Of a stretch of 64,000 bases of DNA, positions 8,482 to 16,876 are shown piece by piece. The translations under genes and the position numbers were made by a program. Position 1 is the stretch's first letter; the number at the start of each line of letters is the position of its first letter. A model generated the notes under the pieces. The model made no database searches. It had not been told where the DNA came from and was given only the letters and a program-made list of their open reading frames with translations. Origin of the DNA: Candidatus Thioglobus sp. (lineage in GTDB: Bacteria > Pseudomonadota > Gammaproteobacteria > PS1 > Pseudothioglobaceae); contig JAOJBP010000002.1 of assembly GCA_028228555.1 (NCBI GenBank), positions 123,069-187,068 on the forward strand, given 5' to 3'.

Positions 8482-8945
8482 TCTTTATTTTGGTTAAACC
8501 AGCGATCTAAATGATTAGCGAAGGCCTGTCTATCTGCTTGGCTTAGTGGCGCTGGACCTCCAGTTTGCATACCACTTGAACGTATTACATCCATAAAATC
8601 ACGCATACTGAGTTTTGATTTAATGTTGCCAACGTTAAACAATTCCCCTCTTGGGCTTAAAGCAAGGCCACCCTTGGTGATAACTTCATCTGCCAAAGGT
8701 ATGTCGCTAGTGATCACTAAGTCACCTGGATTTAAGCGCTTAACAATCTCATTGTCAGCCACATCAAACCCAGCTCCTACTTGAATAAAGCTAAGGTAGC
8801 GAGAGGGTGGTAGATATAGTGCATGGTTAGCAACTAGAGTTGTTTTAGTTTGAGTGCGATCCGCTGCTTTAAAGAGGATATCTTTAATAACAACAGGACA
8901 AGCATCTGCATCAATCCAAATTTGTACGGGTGATTTGTCAATCAT
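8478..8945 (-). CDS. yaiI: YaiI/YqxD (UPF0178) family protein
   Basis: A 155-residue protein with the family signature [22 protein letters not shown] at the N-terminus, GADFVADNEIV-like [15 protein letters not shown] in the middle (an acidic, PIN/NYN-like pattern), and [15 protein letters not shown] followed by SPRGELF. The family resembles PIN/NYN nuclease folds, but a cellular role is not established to my knowledge. It is a single gene convergent with the 7987 gene and divergent from the 9099 gene. Full length, no oddities. Confidence 0.88.
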   Translation of the reverse strand: MIDKSPVQIWIDADACPVVIKDILFKAADRTQTKTTLVANHALYLPPSRYLSFIQVGAGFDVADNEIVKRLNPGDLVITSDIPLADEVITKGGLALSPRGELFNVGNIKSKLSMRDFMDVIRSSGMQTGGPAPLSQADRQAFANHLDRWFNQNKD

Positions 8946-9037
8946 TAATTATTAATCAATAGTTTCGCTAGGGTGATTATCCCTATTGAAAAAGGTATAT
9001 GTGTCTTATATATCTTTAATAAGCCTGAGATAGGGCG

Positions 9038-9066
9038 TTGAATCTATTGATTATTAGGTGTATAGT
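9038..9066 (+). promoter_or_regulatory. sigma70-like promoter of the 9099 small gene
   Basis: TTGAAT (9038-9043), 17-base spacer, TATAGT (9061-9066), followed 23 bases later by an AGGAG ribosome site (9089-9093). The hexamers and spacing closely parallel those of the 7921 promoter. Confidence 0.55.
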
Positions 9067-9098
9067 AAAAGTGACTCATTAGAAAAATAGGAGATAAT

Positions 9099-9344
9099 GT
9101 GAAAATTAAGAGCATGGTAGCGGCTGTCACAGAGTCTATGTTTATAACTGGAACTTCTATGGCTGTCCAAATACTGGCCAAAGAATATACTCAATCATTA
9201 AAACCTCAAGCCAAGATAAATATTCAAACCGTACAATCTTGGCATAAAGGTTATAAGTCAGATATTAAGCCTTGGTCAAAGTTAAATACTCTTGGATTAA
9301 AAGGAATGGCTAGAATGTACAGTCACGGAATAAAAAGGGTATAA
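9099..9344 (+). CDS. hypothetical 81-residue basic protein
   Basis: Translation starts at a GTG preceded by AGGAG; the overlapping ATG at 9097 is in another frame and stops at once. The product is basic (many Lys, few acidic residues) with a mildly hydrophobic N-terminal helix (MVAAVTESMFITGTSMAVQIL) that could be amphipathic, then SWHKGYKSDIKPWSK and a Gly/Met-rich tail. I recognise no family. A good promoter, ribosome site and downstream terminator make it a real, independently expressed gene rather than a chance frame. Confidence 0.55.
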   Translation: MKIKSMVAAVTESMFITGTSMAVQILAKEYTQSLKPQAKINIQTVQSWHKGYKSDIKPWSKLNTLGLKGMARMYSHGIKRV

Positions 9345-9346
9345 AA

Positions 9347-9371
9347 AAAGCCTGTAATAACAGGCTTTTTG
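9347..9371. terminator. bidirectional rho-independent terminator
   Basis: Stem AAAGCCTG (9347-9354) / CAGGCTTT (9361-9368) with a 6-base loop. A run of A before and T after lets it work for the 9099 gene and for the convergent ssb/MFS transcript. Confidence 0.85.
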
Positions 9372-9403
9372 AGAGTTTTTTATATTATTGAAATATATTA
9401 ACT

Positions 9404-9883
9404 CTAAAAAGGAATATCGTCATCAAAGCCATTGTCAACAGGTGCAATTGGATCTTGTGTAGGTGCTTGCGCTCTAGGTGTATTTGGTGCAGATTGTTGG
9501 CCACCAGCTTGGGGTGCTCCACCCATTGCTCCGCCTTCGCGGCGATCTAGCATTTGTAATGTACCATTAAAACCTGAAACAACCACTTCGGTTGTGTAAC
9601 GATCAGCGCCTGATTTATCTTGCCACTTTCGAGTTTGTAGCTTACCTTCAACATAAACCTTAGAGCCTTTGTCTAAATATTGGCCAGCAATTTCAGCTAA
9701 TTTACCAAATAAACTAACGCGATGCCATTCTGTTTTCTCTTGTTTTTGGCCAGTATTTTTATCTGTCCAAGCCTCGCTGGTTGCTACCGAAATATTAGCA
9801 ATTGCATTGCCATTTGATGCAAATTTAACTTCTGGCTTTTGGCCTAAGTTACCTACTAAAATTACTTTATTAATGCCTGCCAT
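9404..9883 (-). CDS. ssb: single-stranded DNA-binding protein
   Basis: A 159-residue SSB. The OB-fold occupies residues 1-110 with [53 protein letters not shown] and [10 protein letters not shown] Gly/Ala/Gln/Pro-rich disordered linker follows, and the tail ends FDDDIPF, the acidic tip that recruits repair and replication partners. It coats ssDNA during replication, recombination and repair. It follows the MFS gene by 21 bases on the minus strand; the ssb-MFS neighbourhood is common in gammaproteobacteria. Confidence 0.98.
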   Translation of the reverse strand: MAGINKVILVGNLGQKPEVKFASNGNAIANISVATSEAWTDKNTGQKQEKTEWHRVSLFGKLAEIAGQYLDKGSKVYVEGKLQTRKWQDKSGADRYTTEVVVSGFNGTLQMLDRREGGAMGGAPQAGGQQSAPNTPRAQAPTQDPIAPVDNGFDDDIPF

Positions 9884-9904
9884 AATATTTTTTCCCGTAA
9901 ATTT

Positions 9905-11059
9905 TTAATGTTTTTCAGTGTTCATACTTAGCGCAATTAGCCACCAAATAAATGCGATAAATGTGGTGAATAAGAATACACTATTTAGACCGAGTGTGTG
10001 ATAAATCCATCCGCCAACAATACCACCTACGAATGCCCCTAAAAATTGTGAACTAGCGTAGAAACCCATTGCTAGTCCACGTTTATCGCTGGTTGCTGTT
10101 TTGGCGATTAGTGAAGGTAATAGCGCCTCTAAGGCATTAAATGCCGTAAAAAATAAAGTCAGAATAATAAAGAATGTAGCGTAATTTAAAGTAGTTTGAT
10201 AAAACAGCATTTGACTTAACGCTAACAAGAATATCGCTAACAAAAAAATGGTTTTAGTCTTTTGATATTTAGTGGCAATAATGATCATTGGAACCATGCC
10301 TAAAAAGGACAAAATAATAACAGGTAAATAAATTTGCCAATTATCTTGAATGGAAAGAATATTGTTTTCAAAAAGAAAAATTGGAATGGCGATAAATGCA
10401 CTAGTGAGAATTAAATGCAAAGCAAAGACGCTAAAATCGAGCCTGAGTAAAGCAGGTGTTAAAACACGCTTAAAATTTTTAATTGATAATTTATATTGCT
10501 TTTTTGGTTTGGCATGCGGCAATGTGGCTACCACTAGTAGTGCTACAATTGAAAGTGCTGCAATTGTCCAAAAAAGCCCAGAAATACCAATCTGATAAAC
10601 AATAATAGGGCCTAATAATAGAGCCAACATAAAAGCTGCGCCGATTTGAACACCAACAAGTGCATTGGCTTTAGGGCGTTCATTTTCACTAATATAATCT
10701 GCTAAAAATGCCATGAGTACTGCAGAGATAGCGCCTGCACCTTGTAAAGCTCTACCAATTACTACTTGAAATATATCATCAGCAGTAGCAGCAACAATAC
10801 TACCTATGAAAAAAATAATGAGACCTAGTATCAATAAAGGTTTTCGCCCATATTTATCCGATAAATAGCCAAACGGAATTTGAAAAAATGCTTGAGTTAG
10901 TCCGTAAGCACCAATAGCTGCACCAATTAATAGTGGTGTAACGCTTGTATAGTTGTTGGCATAGACAGAAAAAATAGGAAAAATCATAAATAATCCCAAC
11001 ATGCGTGTTGCCATAATAAGGGATATTTTTAGTGCGAAAGATCGCTCTAGTTTTGTCAT
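9905..11059 (-). CDS. MFS transporter (drug-proton antiporter type)
   Basis: A 384-residue polytopic protein with about 12 membrane segments. The first loop has the MFS motif A, GYLSDKYGRKPLL (about residues 63-75), and GRALQGAGAISAVLMAF corresponds to motif B of helix 4, characteristic of proton-driven exporters. The sequence resembles the YajR-like exporter found next to ssb and uvrA, but without the C-terminal soluble YAM domain. Substrate unknown. It lies between bamD (17 bases upstream) and ssb and is probably co-transcribed with at least one of them. Confidence 0.85.
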   Translation of the reverse strand: MTKLERSFALKISLIMATRMLGLFMIFPIFSVYANNYTSVTPLLIGAAIGAYGLTQAFFQIPFGYLSDKYGRKPLLILGLIIFFIGSIVAATADDIFQVVIGRALQGAGAISAVLMAFLADYISENERPKANALVGVQIGAAFMLALLLGPIIVYQIGISGLFWTIAALSIVALLVVATLPHAKPKKQYKLSIKNFKRVLTPALLRLDFSVFALHLILTSAFIAIPIFLFENNILSIQDNWQIYLPVIILSFLGMVPMIIIATKYQKTKTIFLLAIFLLALSQMLFYQTTLNYATFFIILTLFFTAFNALEALLPSLIAKTATSDKRGLAMGFYASSQFLGAFVGGIVGGWIYHTLGLNSVFLFTTFIAFIWWLIALSMNTEKH

Positions 11060-11075
11060 GAGCGGCTAATATGGA

Positions 11076-11843
11076 TTAGTTTTCTAGCGAATAATGTGGC
11101 GTATATAAAGGATAACTTTGTTTTAATACACGACGAGCATCTGTAGCAAGAATTGGCGTATTAATAATGTCATAGTTATGAGCCATTAAATGAAGTGCAG
11201 CAGGAACAGAAGGTGTATTTGGATATTTTTCTATAATATACTTGCTACGGTTTATGGCTGCAATGTTGGCGCCTTTTCTGGTGTAGTAAATGGCCACAAA
11301 CAATTCATGACGAGATAAGATGTTTCGAAGTACTATCAAGCGAGTTTTAGCTTCTTCAGTGTATTCTGTTTTAGGAAATTTATCAATCAACGCTAAGTAA
11401 TAATTAAAGGCATCCTTTACTGAATTAACATCACGTTGAGCATTGTCAGTAATGAAATCATCTAAGATTGAGCGAGATTTATCTTCTGAAATTACACCGC
11501 GCAAATAATAAGCATAAGGCGTAGAGAAGTGATTAGGGTAAAGTTTGATGTAGCTATTAAGTCGATCAATTGCTGGGTCGTAATCTTCACTCTTGTAAAG
11601 TGCATAGGCGATCTCTAATTTTGATTGCAGAGCATATTTCGAGCCTGGGTAAGCTGCCTGAAGCTGCTCAAACAGTTCAATAGCTTTATCCATAGAGCCT
11701 GCTGAAACTTGTTCTTTTGCCTGATTAAAAAAGGTTTTTGGAGACCAGCCTTTGGTAATTGATTCACGCTTTTTCTCCTCCTCCCAGAAACAGCCACCAA
11801 GAAATAATGTAAGCAAAGGTAAGATTAGAATAAGTTTTTTCAT
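11076..11843 (-). CDS. bamD: outer membrane protein assembly factor BamD (lipoprotein)
   Basis: Start set at 11843 (MKKLILILPLL), which yields a clean lipoprotein signal with lipobox LGGC and mature Cys at about residue 19; the longer frame from 11876 adds 11 residues before the signal. The 255-residue product carries tetratricopeptide-like repeats (FNQAKEQVSAGSMDKAIELFEQLQAAYPGS, YDPAIDRLNSYIKLYPNH, KDAFNYYLALIDKFPKTEY). BamD is the essential lipoprotein partner of BamA, folding beta-barrel proteins such as the LptD encoded at 50.3 kb. It is divergent from the RelA/SpoT gene. Confidence 0.95.
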   Translation of the reverse strand: MKKLILILPLLTLFLGGCFWEEEKKRESITKGWSPKTFFNQAKEQVSAGSMDKAIELFEQLQAAYPGSKYALQSKLEIAYALYKSEDYDPAIDRLNSYIKLYPNHFSTPYAYYLRGVISEDKSRSILDDFITDNAQRDVNSVKDAFNYYLALIDKFPKTEYTEEAKTRLIVLRNILSRHELFVAIYYTRKGANIAAINRSKYIIEKYPNTPSVPAALHLMAHNYDIINTPILATDARRVLKQSYPLYTPHYSLEN

Positions 11844-11904
11844 GAATTTTTGCACAAATTTATTATAAATATGCAAAGCATTATACTGATACCAAAGTAT
11901 TATA

Positions 11905-14043
11905 ATGGAAAAACTTAATTCTAGATTTACCTCAAATTACATGTCAAAAATTCATTCAAGAGTTCTAATTAGCGATCTATGTGAAATACTTGATTTATAT
12001 ATGCCTAAATCTCAAGTAGAGAAGGTTTATCAAGCTTATATTATTGCAGCAACAGCTCATGATGGGCAATATCGAAAATCAGGAGAGGCCTATGTATTTC
12101 ACCCTCTCTCTGTGGCAATGATTTTGGCAGATTTACAGCTGGATTATTACTGTATTGTGGCTGCAATACTTCATGATTGTATTGAAGATACTAGTGTTAC
12201 TTATGAGGAGATTAAACGTGATTTTGGCTCTGAAATAGCACATATTGTTGAGGGCGTTTCTAAATTAACTGGTTTAGAATTTCATACAACCGTTGATAGG
12301 CAGGCGCAAAATTTCCGAAAATTGTTCCTAGCAATGAGTGACGATATGCGAGTAATGATTATTAAACTGGCTGATCGACTGCACAACATGCGCACTTTAG
12401 ACTCTATGCGCAGAGATAAGCAGCTAAGAATTGCCAAAGAGACAGTTGAAATCCATGCACCAATTGCCAGAAGATTAGGTTTGAATGGTATTAGAGTTGA
12501 ATTGGATAATTTATGCTTTGCCGTTATTCACCCATTCCGTCATAAAGTTTTAGTGAGTCAAATTAAAAAGCAATGCGGTAATCAAGATAAGGTTATTAAG
12601 CATATTCAAGATCAGCTAAATACTCGTTTGGCACAAGAGGGGCTTTCAGAAGTTGAGATTAGTGGTCGCCGCAAGCAACCTTGTAGTATTTACAAAAAGA
12701 TGAAAAGCAAGAATTTGAAGTTCAGTCAAGTATTAGATATGTATGCCTTTCGGTTGATTGTTGATGATGTTGCTCAGTGTTATCAGTCACTTGGTGTGAT
12801 TCATAATCTATATAAGCCACTACCTGGTAAGTTTAAAGATTATGTTGCATTGCCAAAATCTAACGGTTATCAATCGCTACATACTATTTTATTTGGCCCT
12901 AATAAAATTTTTATTGAAGTGCAAATTCGATCTAAAGATATGCATTTTGTCTCCGAATATGGAATTGCAGCACATTGGCATTATAAAAGTGACTCGAGCG
13001 GCAACTCTGAATTGGCTAACAATTGGCTGGGTTCGTTGCTAGATATTCAGCAAAATTCAGGTACATCAGTTGAATTTTTGGAAGAAACCAAGAATGATTT
13101 ATTTCCTTCAGAAGTTTTTGTGTTTACGCCGGGTGGCGATATCATTCAATTACCATACCGAGCAACTGTGCTAGATTTTGCCTATATGGTGCATACCAAT
13201 ATTGGGCATAAAGCGGTTAAAGCTAAAATTGACAAAGTGAGTGCACCTATTTCAACACAACTTCGCTCAGGGCAAACTGTTGAGATTGTTACCGATAATC
13301 AGGCAAAACCACACCCATCTTGGCTTCAAATGGTAGTTACAGCGAAAGCTAAATCTGCAATTAAGGTTTATCTAAAATCACAATCTGCCTCAGAACTTAT
13401 TCAATTAGGTAAGTATTTACTATCTAATGCGCTTAATTATCTGTCGATCGATTCAGAGGCTATTAGTGATGAAAAATGGCAAACTTGTATTAATGAATTG
13501 GGGTGCGACTCTTTAGATAATTTACATTTACGAATTGGCCTGAGTGAAATTTTGATTTCAGTGGTGCTAAATAAATTACAAGATGACGATGGGCAATACG
13601 AAGTTCAAAATATTAGAATTAACTCGACTCGAGATAAGGCCATTAATTTTGCTCATTGCTGTTACCCGATTCCTGGAGACAAGGTATCTGGTATTTTAAC
13701 TATATCAAAAGGAATGGTTGTACATCGATCTAATTGCCCCAATCTGATTCGTTTAAAGAGTAAGCAGGCGCAATGGCTAGCTATTGACTGGAAAAATGAT
13801 GAACATGAGAGTTTTGATGTTAAGATTGCAGTTGATGTGGATAATCAGCGTGGGGCGCTTGCCTCAGTTGCGAATGAGATATCAAAGTTCAAAAGTAATA
13901 TTGAGCATATTGCTGTTCAAGAAAAAGACAACTCTCTTAAATCTCTTGATTTAGTCATTAATGTAAAAGATTCTAGGCATTTATATGAAATTACAGAATC
14001 TTTAAAAACACTTAAATTTATTCAAGGTATTCGTAGAATTTAA
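11905..14043 (+). CDS. spoT: bifunctional (p)ppGpp synthetase/hydrolase, RelA/SpoT family
   Basis: A 712-residue long RSH protein. In order: HD hydrolase domain with H90-D91 and E94-D95 in ILHDCIEDT (hydrolase-competent, unlike RelA); synthetase domain with GRRKQPCSIYKKM, FKDYVALPKSNGYQSLHT and EVQIRSKDMHFVSEYGIAAHWHYK; TGS domain (VFVFTPGGDIIQLP, about 395-455); helical and zinc-finger-like region with HCCYPIPGDKVSGI; and a C-terminal ACT domain. It makes and degrades the stringent-response alarmone in response to starvation. Both active sites look intact. Start uncertain: MSKIHSRV at 11941 is an alternative, and neither ATG has a clear ribosome site. The usual spoT partner rpoZ is not beside it here. 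Confidence 0.95.
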   Translation: MEKLNSRFTSNYMSKIHSRVLISDLCEILDLYMPKSQVEKVYQAYIIAATAHDGQYRKSGEAYVFHPLSVAMILADLQLDYYCIVAAILHDCIEDTSVTYEEIKRDFGSEIAHIVEGVSKLTGLEFHTTVDRQAQNFRKLFLAMSDDMRVMIIKLADRLHNMRTLDSMRRDKQLRIAKETVEIHAPIARRLGLNGIRVELDNLCFAVIHPFRHKVLVSQIKKQCGNQDKVIKHIQDQLNTRLAQEGLSEVEISGRRKQPCSIYKKMKSKNLKFSQVLDMYAFRLIVDDVAQCYQSLGVIHNLYKPLPGKFKDYVALPKSNGYQSLHTILFGPNKIFIEVQIRSKDMHFVSEYGIAAHWHYKSDSSGNSELANNWLGSLLDIQQNSGTSVEFLEETKNDLFPSEVFVFTPGGDIIQLPYRATVLDFAYMVHTNIGHKAVKAKIDKVSAPISTQLRSGQTVEIVTDNQAKPHPSWLQMVVTAKAKSAIKVYLKSQSASELIQLGKYLLSNALNYLSIDSEAISDEKWQTCINELGCDSLDNLHLRIGLSEILISVVLNKLQDDDGQYEVQNIRINSTRDKAINFAHCCYPIPGDKVSGILTISKGMVVHRSNCPNLIRLKSKQAQWLAIDWKNDEHESFDVKIAVDVDNQRGALASVANEISKFKSNIEHIAVQEKDNSLKSLDLVINVKDSRHLYEITESLKTLKFIQGIRRI

Positions 14044-14122
14044 TCAATTATTGCATGCCAAAAGAGCACACCACTGCTAGCTATTTGGTTAAAATTAAGT
14101 TAATTATTTTATAGGTATTTTT

Positions 14123-14317
14123 ATGAATTGGACAGACTCTCTAGATATTGCAATTGCTTTAGATGAAGCGCACCCTAATACAGACCCTTTAACAATAGGA
14201 TTTGTAGATCTTAGAGCTATGGTTATGGCGTTAGATGAGTTTGATGATGCTGCTGAAAAAACAGGTGAAAAAATTCTTGAAGCTATTCAAATGAATTGGA
14301 TTGAAGAGAGAGAATGA
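14123..14317 (+). CDS. iscX: Fe-S cluster assembly protein IscX
   Basis: A 64-residue acidic protein starting MNWTDSLDIAIALDEAHPNTDP and ending KILEAIQMNWIEERE, matching IscX (YfhJ) along its length. IscX binds IscS and iron and modulates cluster assembly, in competition with CyaY. In E. coli it closes the isc operon; here it sits alone and its stop overlaps the tolB start by four bases (ATGA), so it is translationally coupled to the Tol-Pal genes. The isc genes themselves are not in the window. Confidence 0.9.
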   Translation: MNWTDSLDIAIALDEAHPNTDPLTIGFVDLRAMVMALDEFDDAAEKTGEKILEAIQMNWIEERE

Positions 14318-15588
14318 CTAGACTTATAGTTGCATTCTTAGCGTTTTATAGTGCAACAGCTTTTGCTGTTTTAGAAGTTTTGATTCTAAAAAAAGCTGAA
14401 GATGCTTTTCCTATTGTCATTTCTCCATTCTTAGTTAAAGGCGACGCCAAACAAGGTGAGCTAATTGCAAATATTATGCGCGATAATTTTAATCGCTCTG
14501 GTGAATTTAGTGCCTCTAGCGCTGATTACATTGTCACCAGTAAGGTTGATTTTGATAAGTGGCAAGCTAAAAAAGCCGAAGCCATTGTTATTGGTAAACT
14601 TGAACAGGTTAGTAAGAAAATTTTTAATGTTGAAATTGAATTACTTGATGTGTATTCGAGAAAAACTCTCTATGCCAAAAAATTTGCCGTTCACAACAGC
14701 GGCATTAGACGAATTACTCATTATTTATCTGACCAAATATATTTTGCATTATTGGGCGAAAAAGGGTCGTTTGATACTCGCTTAGCTTATGTAACTGTTG
14801 CCAATAAAGGCCAGGGTAAACGTGAATATCGATTAGAAATATCAGACTCTGATGCGCAAAATCCTCAAACCATTCTTAGAGCAGCTAGTCCAATCTTATC
14901 ACCTGCCTGGTCACCTGATCAAAATAAGATAGCCTATGTGTCTTTTAAAAATGGCCAATCTGAAGTTTTTATTCAATACCCATTTGTGCGCCGTAAGACT
15001 CAAAAGCTTCCATATTTTGATGGCATTGCTTCAGCGCCAGCTTGGCATCCTAATGGTGAAAGTATTGTTTTAACATTATCTAAAAATGGCAATAAAGATA
15101 TATATTCCTACCACTTGAAAGATGATAAGCTAACTCGATTAACCAGTGATGTAAGTATTGATACAGAGGCAAGCTACTCCCCTGATGGAGAGCGTATTGC
15201 TTTTACCTCTAATCGTTCAGGACAAGTCCAGGTTTATATTAAGCATCTAAAGACTGGAAAAATTAACAGAGCTACTTTTGCAGGAAGTTATAACGCCAAA
15301 GCTGTCTTTTCGCCTGATGGTAAGAGTTTAGCGCTAGTTCATCGAGTTGATAAAGATTATCGTATTGCATTATTGGATATTGCCACTAAAGATTTAATGG
15401 TAATGACTCAAAATAAGTTAGATGAATCACCATTTTTTTCACCTAATGGTAGTATGATTATCTTTGCCACTAATAAAGATGATTCTGGTGTGTTATCAGT
15501 AGTTTCTATTTTAGGCCGTGAAACATTTGAGCTAGCCAGTAAAGCTGGCGAAGTTCGAGAGCCAAATTGGTCACATTATTCTAAATAA
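14314..15588 (+). CDS. tolB: Tol-Pal system beta-propeller protein TolB
   Basis: A 424-residue periplasmic protein with a signal peptide (MTRLIVAFLAFYSATAFA), an N-terminal alpha/beta domain (about 20-165), and a C-terminal six-bladed propeller built of WD40-like repeats (SPAWSPDQNKIAYVSF, APAWHPNGESIVLTLS, EASYSPDGERIAFTSN, KAVFSPDGKSLALVH, SPFFSPNGSMIIFAT). TolB links Pal to the inner-membrane TolQRA motor and helps constrict the outer membrane at division. The tolQRA genes are not upstream; iscX takes their place. Starts inside iscX, 15 bases before pal. Confidence 0.97.
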   Translation: MTRLIVAFLAFYSATAFAVLEVLILKKAEDAFPIVISPFLVKGDAKQGELIANIMRDNFNRSGEFSASSADYIVTSKVDFDKWQAKKAEAIVIGKLEQVSKKIFNVEIELLDVYSRKTLYAKKFAVHNSGIRRITHYLSDQIYFALLGEKGSFDTRLAYVTVANKGQGKREYRLEISDSDAQNPQTILRAASPILSPAWSPDQNKIAYVSFKNGQSEVFIQYPFVRRKTQKLPYFDGIASAPAWHPNGESIVLTLSKNGNKDIYSYHLKDDKLTRLTSDVSIDTEASYSPDGERIAFTSNRSGQVQVYIKHLKTGKINRATFAGSYNAKAVFSPDGKSLALVHRVDKDYRIALLDIATKDLMVMTQNKLDESPFFSPNGSMIIFATNKDDSGVLSVVSILGRETFELASKAGEVREPNWSHYSK

Positions 15589-15603
15589 TATAAGGAGATT
15601 CAC

Positions 15604-16185
15604 ATGTTAAAAATTACTTTATTAACTTCAGCTGTCATATTATTGTCATCTTGTACGTCTACAGTTGAGGAGCTTTATCAGAAAGTTTCACCAAGACCTG
15701 CTCTAATAACTGAACAAGAGAATATTGCTATAAATCAAGAAAGTATTATTGCAGCTGATTCTTCTAGCTTTCAGTCACAAGAATTTAAGGGTAGTCATAC
15801 TCGAACAGCAGCTCAAAATAATGCTGCTAGAATGATTGTTGCTCAATTAAAGAACTCAGGTACCAAGTTCGTATTAAACTTTTCTTATGATGGTAGTGAG
15901 ATTGATGAGGCCGCAACTCAAGAAGTTATTAAACATGCAAATTTCATGCGTGACAATCCAACGCTTGATTTGCGCCTAGAAGGGCATGCAGATGAGCGAG
16001 GTACCCGTGAGTATAATTTAGCATTGGGTGAAAACCGTGCTTTAGCTGTTAAAGAAATTTTAGGTTTATACGATTTATCTTCTCGCGTAAAAGTAGTGAG
16101 TTTTGGCGAAGAAAATCCAGTTGCTCAACTGCATGATGAAAGTGCCTGGCAGCAAAATCGACGCGTTGAGTTTATATATCAGTAA
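15604..16185 (+). CDS. pal: peptidoglycan-associated lipoprotein Pal
   Basis: A 193-residue lipoprotein: signal with lipobox LLSSC (mature Cys17), a Ser/Gln-rich linker, then an OmpA-like peptidoglycan-binding domain (about 90-193) with LRLEGHADERGTREYNLALGENRA, which contains the Asp and Arg that hold meso-diaminopimelate, and the closing NRRVEFIYQ. Pal anchors the outer membrane to the cell wall and cycles with TolB. A ribosome site (AAGGAG) precedes the ATG. Co-transcribed with tolB and cpoB. Confidence 0.97.
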   Translation: MLKITLLTSAVILLSSCTSTVEELYQKVSPRPALITEQENIAINQESIIAADSSSFQSQEFKGSHTRTAAQNNAARMIVAQLKNSGTKFVLNFSYDGSEIDEAATQEVIKHANFMRDNPTLDLRLEGHADERGTREYNLALGENRALAVKEILGLYDLSSRVKVVSFGEENPVAQLHDESAWQQNRRVEFIYQ

Positions 16186-16191
16186 AGAGTT

Positions 16192-16875
16192 ATGCAACGT
16201 TTTTTCTTAATATTTTTATTAACTGTATTTGCTTGGCAGCCAGCTTCTGCTGGCATTAATACAGAAAAAGTGATCATGGATCATAATAAAAAAATTAAGC
16301 GCCTGGTTCGGACTAATAAATCGCTGAACGGTAAAATCGAACAACTAGAGCAGCAGCAACGATACAGCAGCAAGAAAATCACCGAACTTTTTAATTTGAT
16401 GGAATATAAAAAATCTAGTGCTGTGGTTGAGCAAACCATGATGCGCGTTCGTGAACACAATAAAAAAGCCAAAAAAATATACACCAATGCTCGTTCATTA
16501 TTAGTAACAGATCAGTATGATCAAGCTGTTGTATTATTTAAGAAATATTTAGATATTTATCCTGATAATAATCATGCATCAGATGCGCACTATTGGTTAG
16601 CTAAAACCTATTTAGCACAAAGAAAGTACTCATTGGCTAAAAATACGTTTGTAGCATTTCAACAAAATAGCCCTCTACATCACAAATATGCCAACTCCAT
16701 GTTTGAATTGGCAAAAGTATATGTTGAGCTAAAGCAAGTTGAAAAATCTAAAAATTTGCTAAATAGTATTCTGAAGAAATTTCCGTCTCATCGAGTTGCT
16801 AATCAAGCTCAGCAATTACTCGCAAAGATTTCACCCACTGAAAAGACTAATAGCAAGCCTGAACAGCTAAACTAG
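16192..16875 (+). CDS. cpoB: cell division coordinator CpoB (YbgF)
   Basis: A 227-residue periplasmic protein with signal peptide (to PASA, about residue 20), an N-terminal coiled-coil region (about 25-75, KIKRLVRTNKSLNGKIEQLEQQQ), and C-terminal tetratricopeptide repeats (YDQAVVLFKKYLDIYPDNNHASDAHYWLAKTYLAQRKY and following). This is the standard YbgF/CpoB layout: the coiled coil trimerises and the TPR binds TolA, coupling Tol to peptidoglycan synthesis. It starts six bases after pal and ends one base before pabB. Confidence 0.93.
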   Translation: MQRFFLIFLLTVFAWQPASAGINTEKVIMDHNKKIKRLVRTNKSLNGKIEQLEQQQRYSSKKITELFNLMEYKKSSAVVEQTMMRVREHNKKAKKIYTNARSLLVTDQYDQAVVLFKKYLDIYPDNNHASDAHYWLAKTYLAQRKYSLAKNTFVAFQQNSPLHHKYANSMFELAKVYVELKQVEKSKNLLNSILKKFPSHRVANQAQQLLAKISPTEKTNSKPEQLN

Positions 16876-16876
16876 T

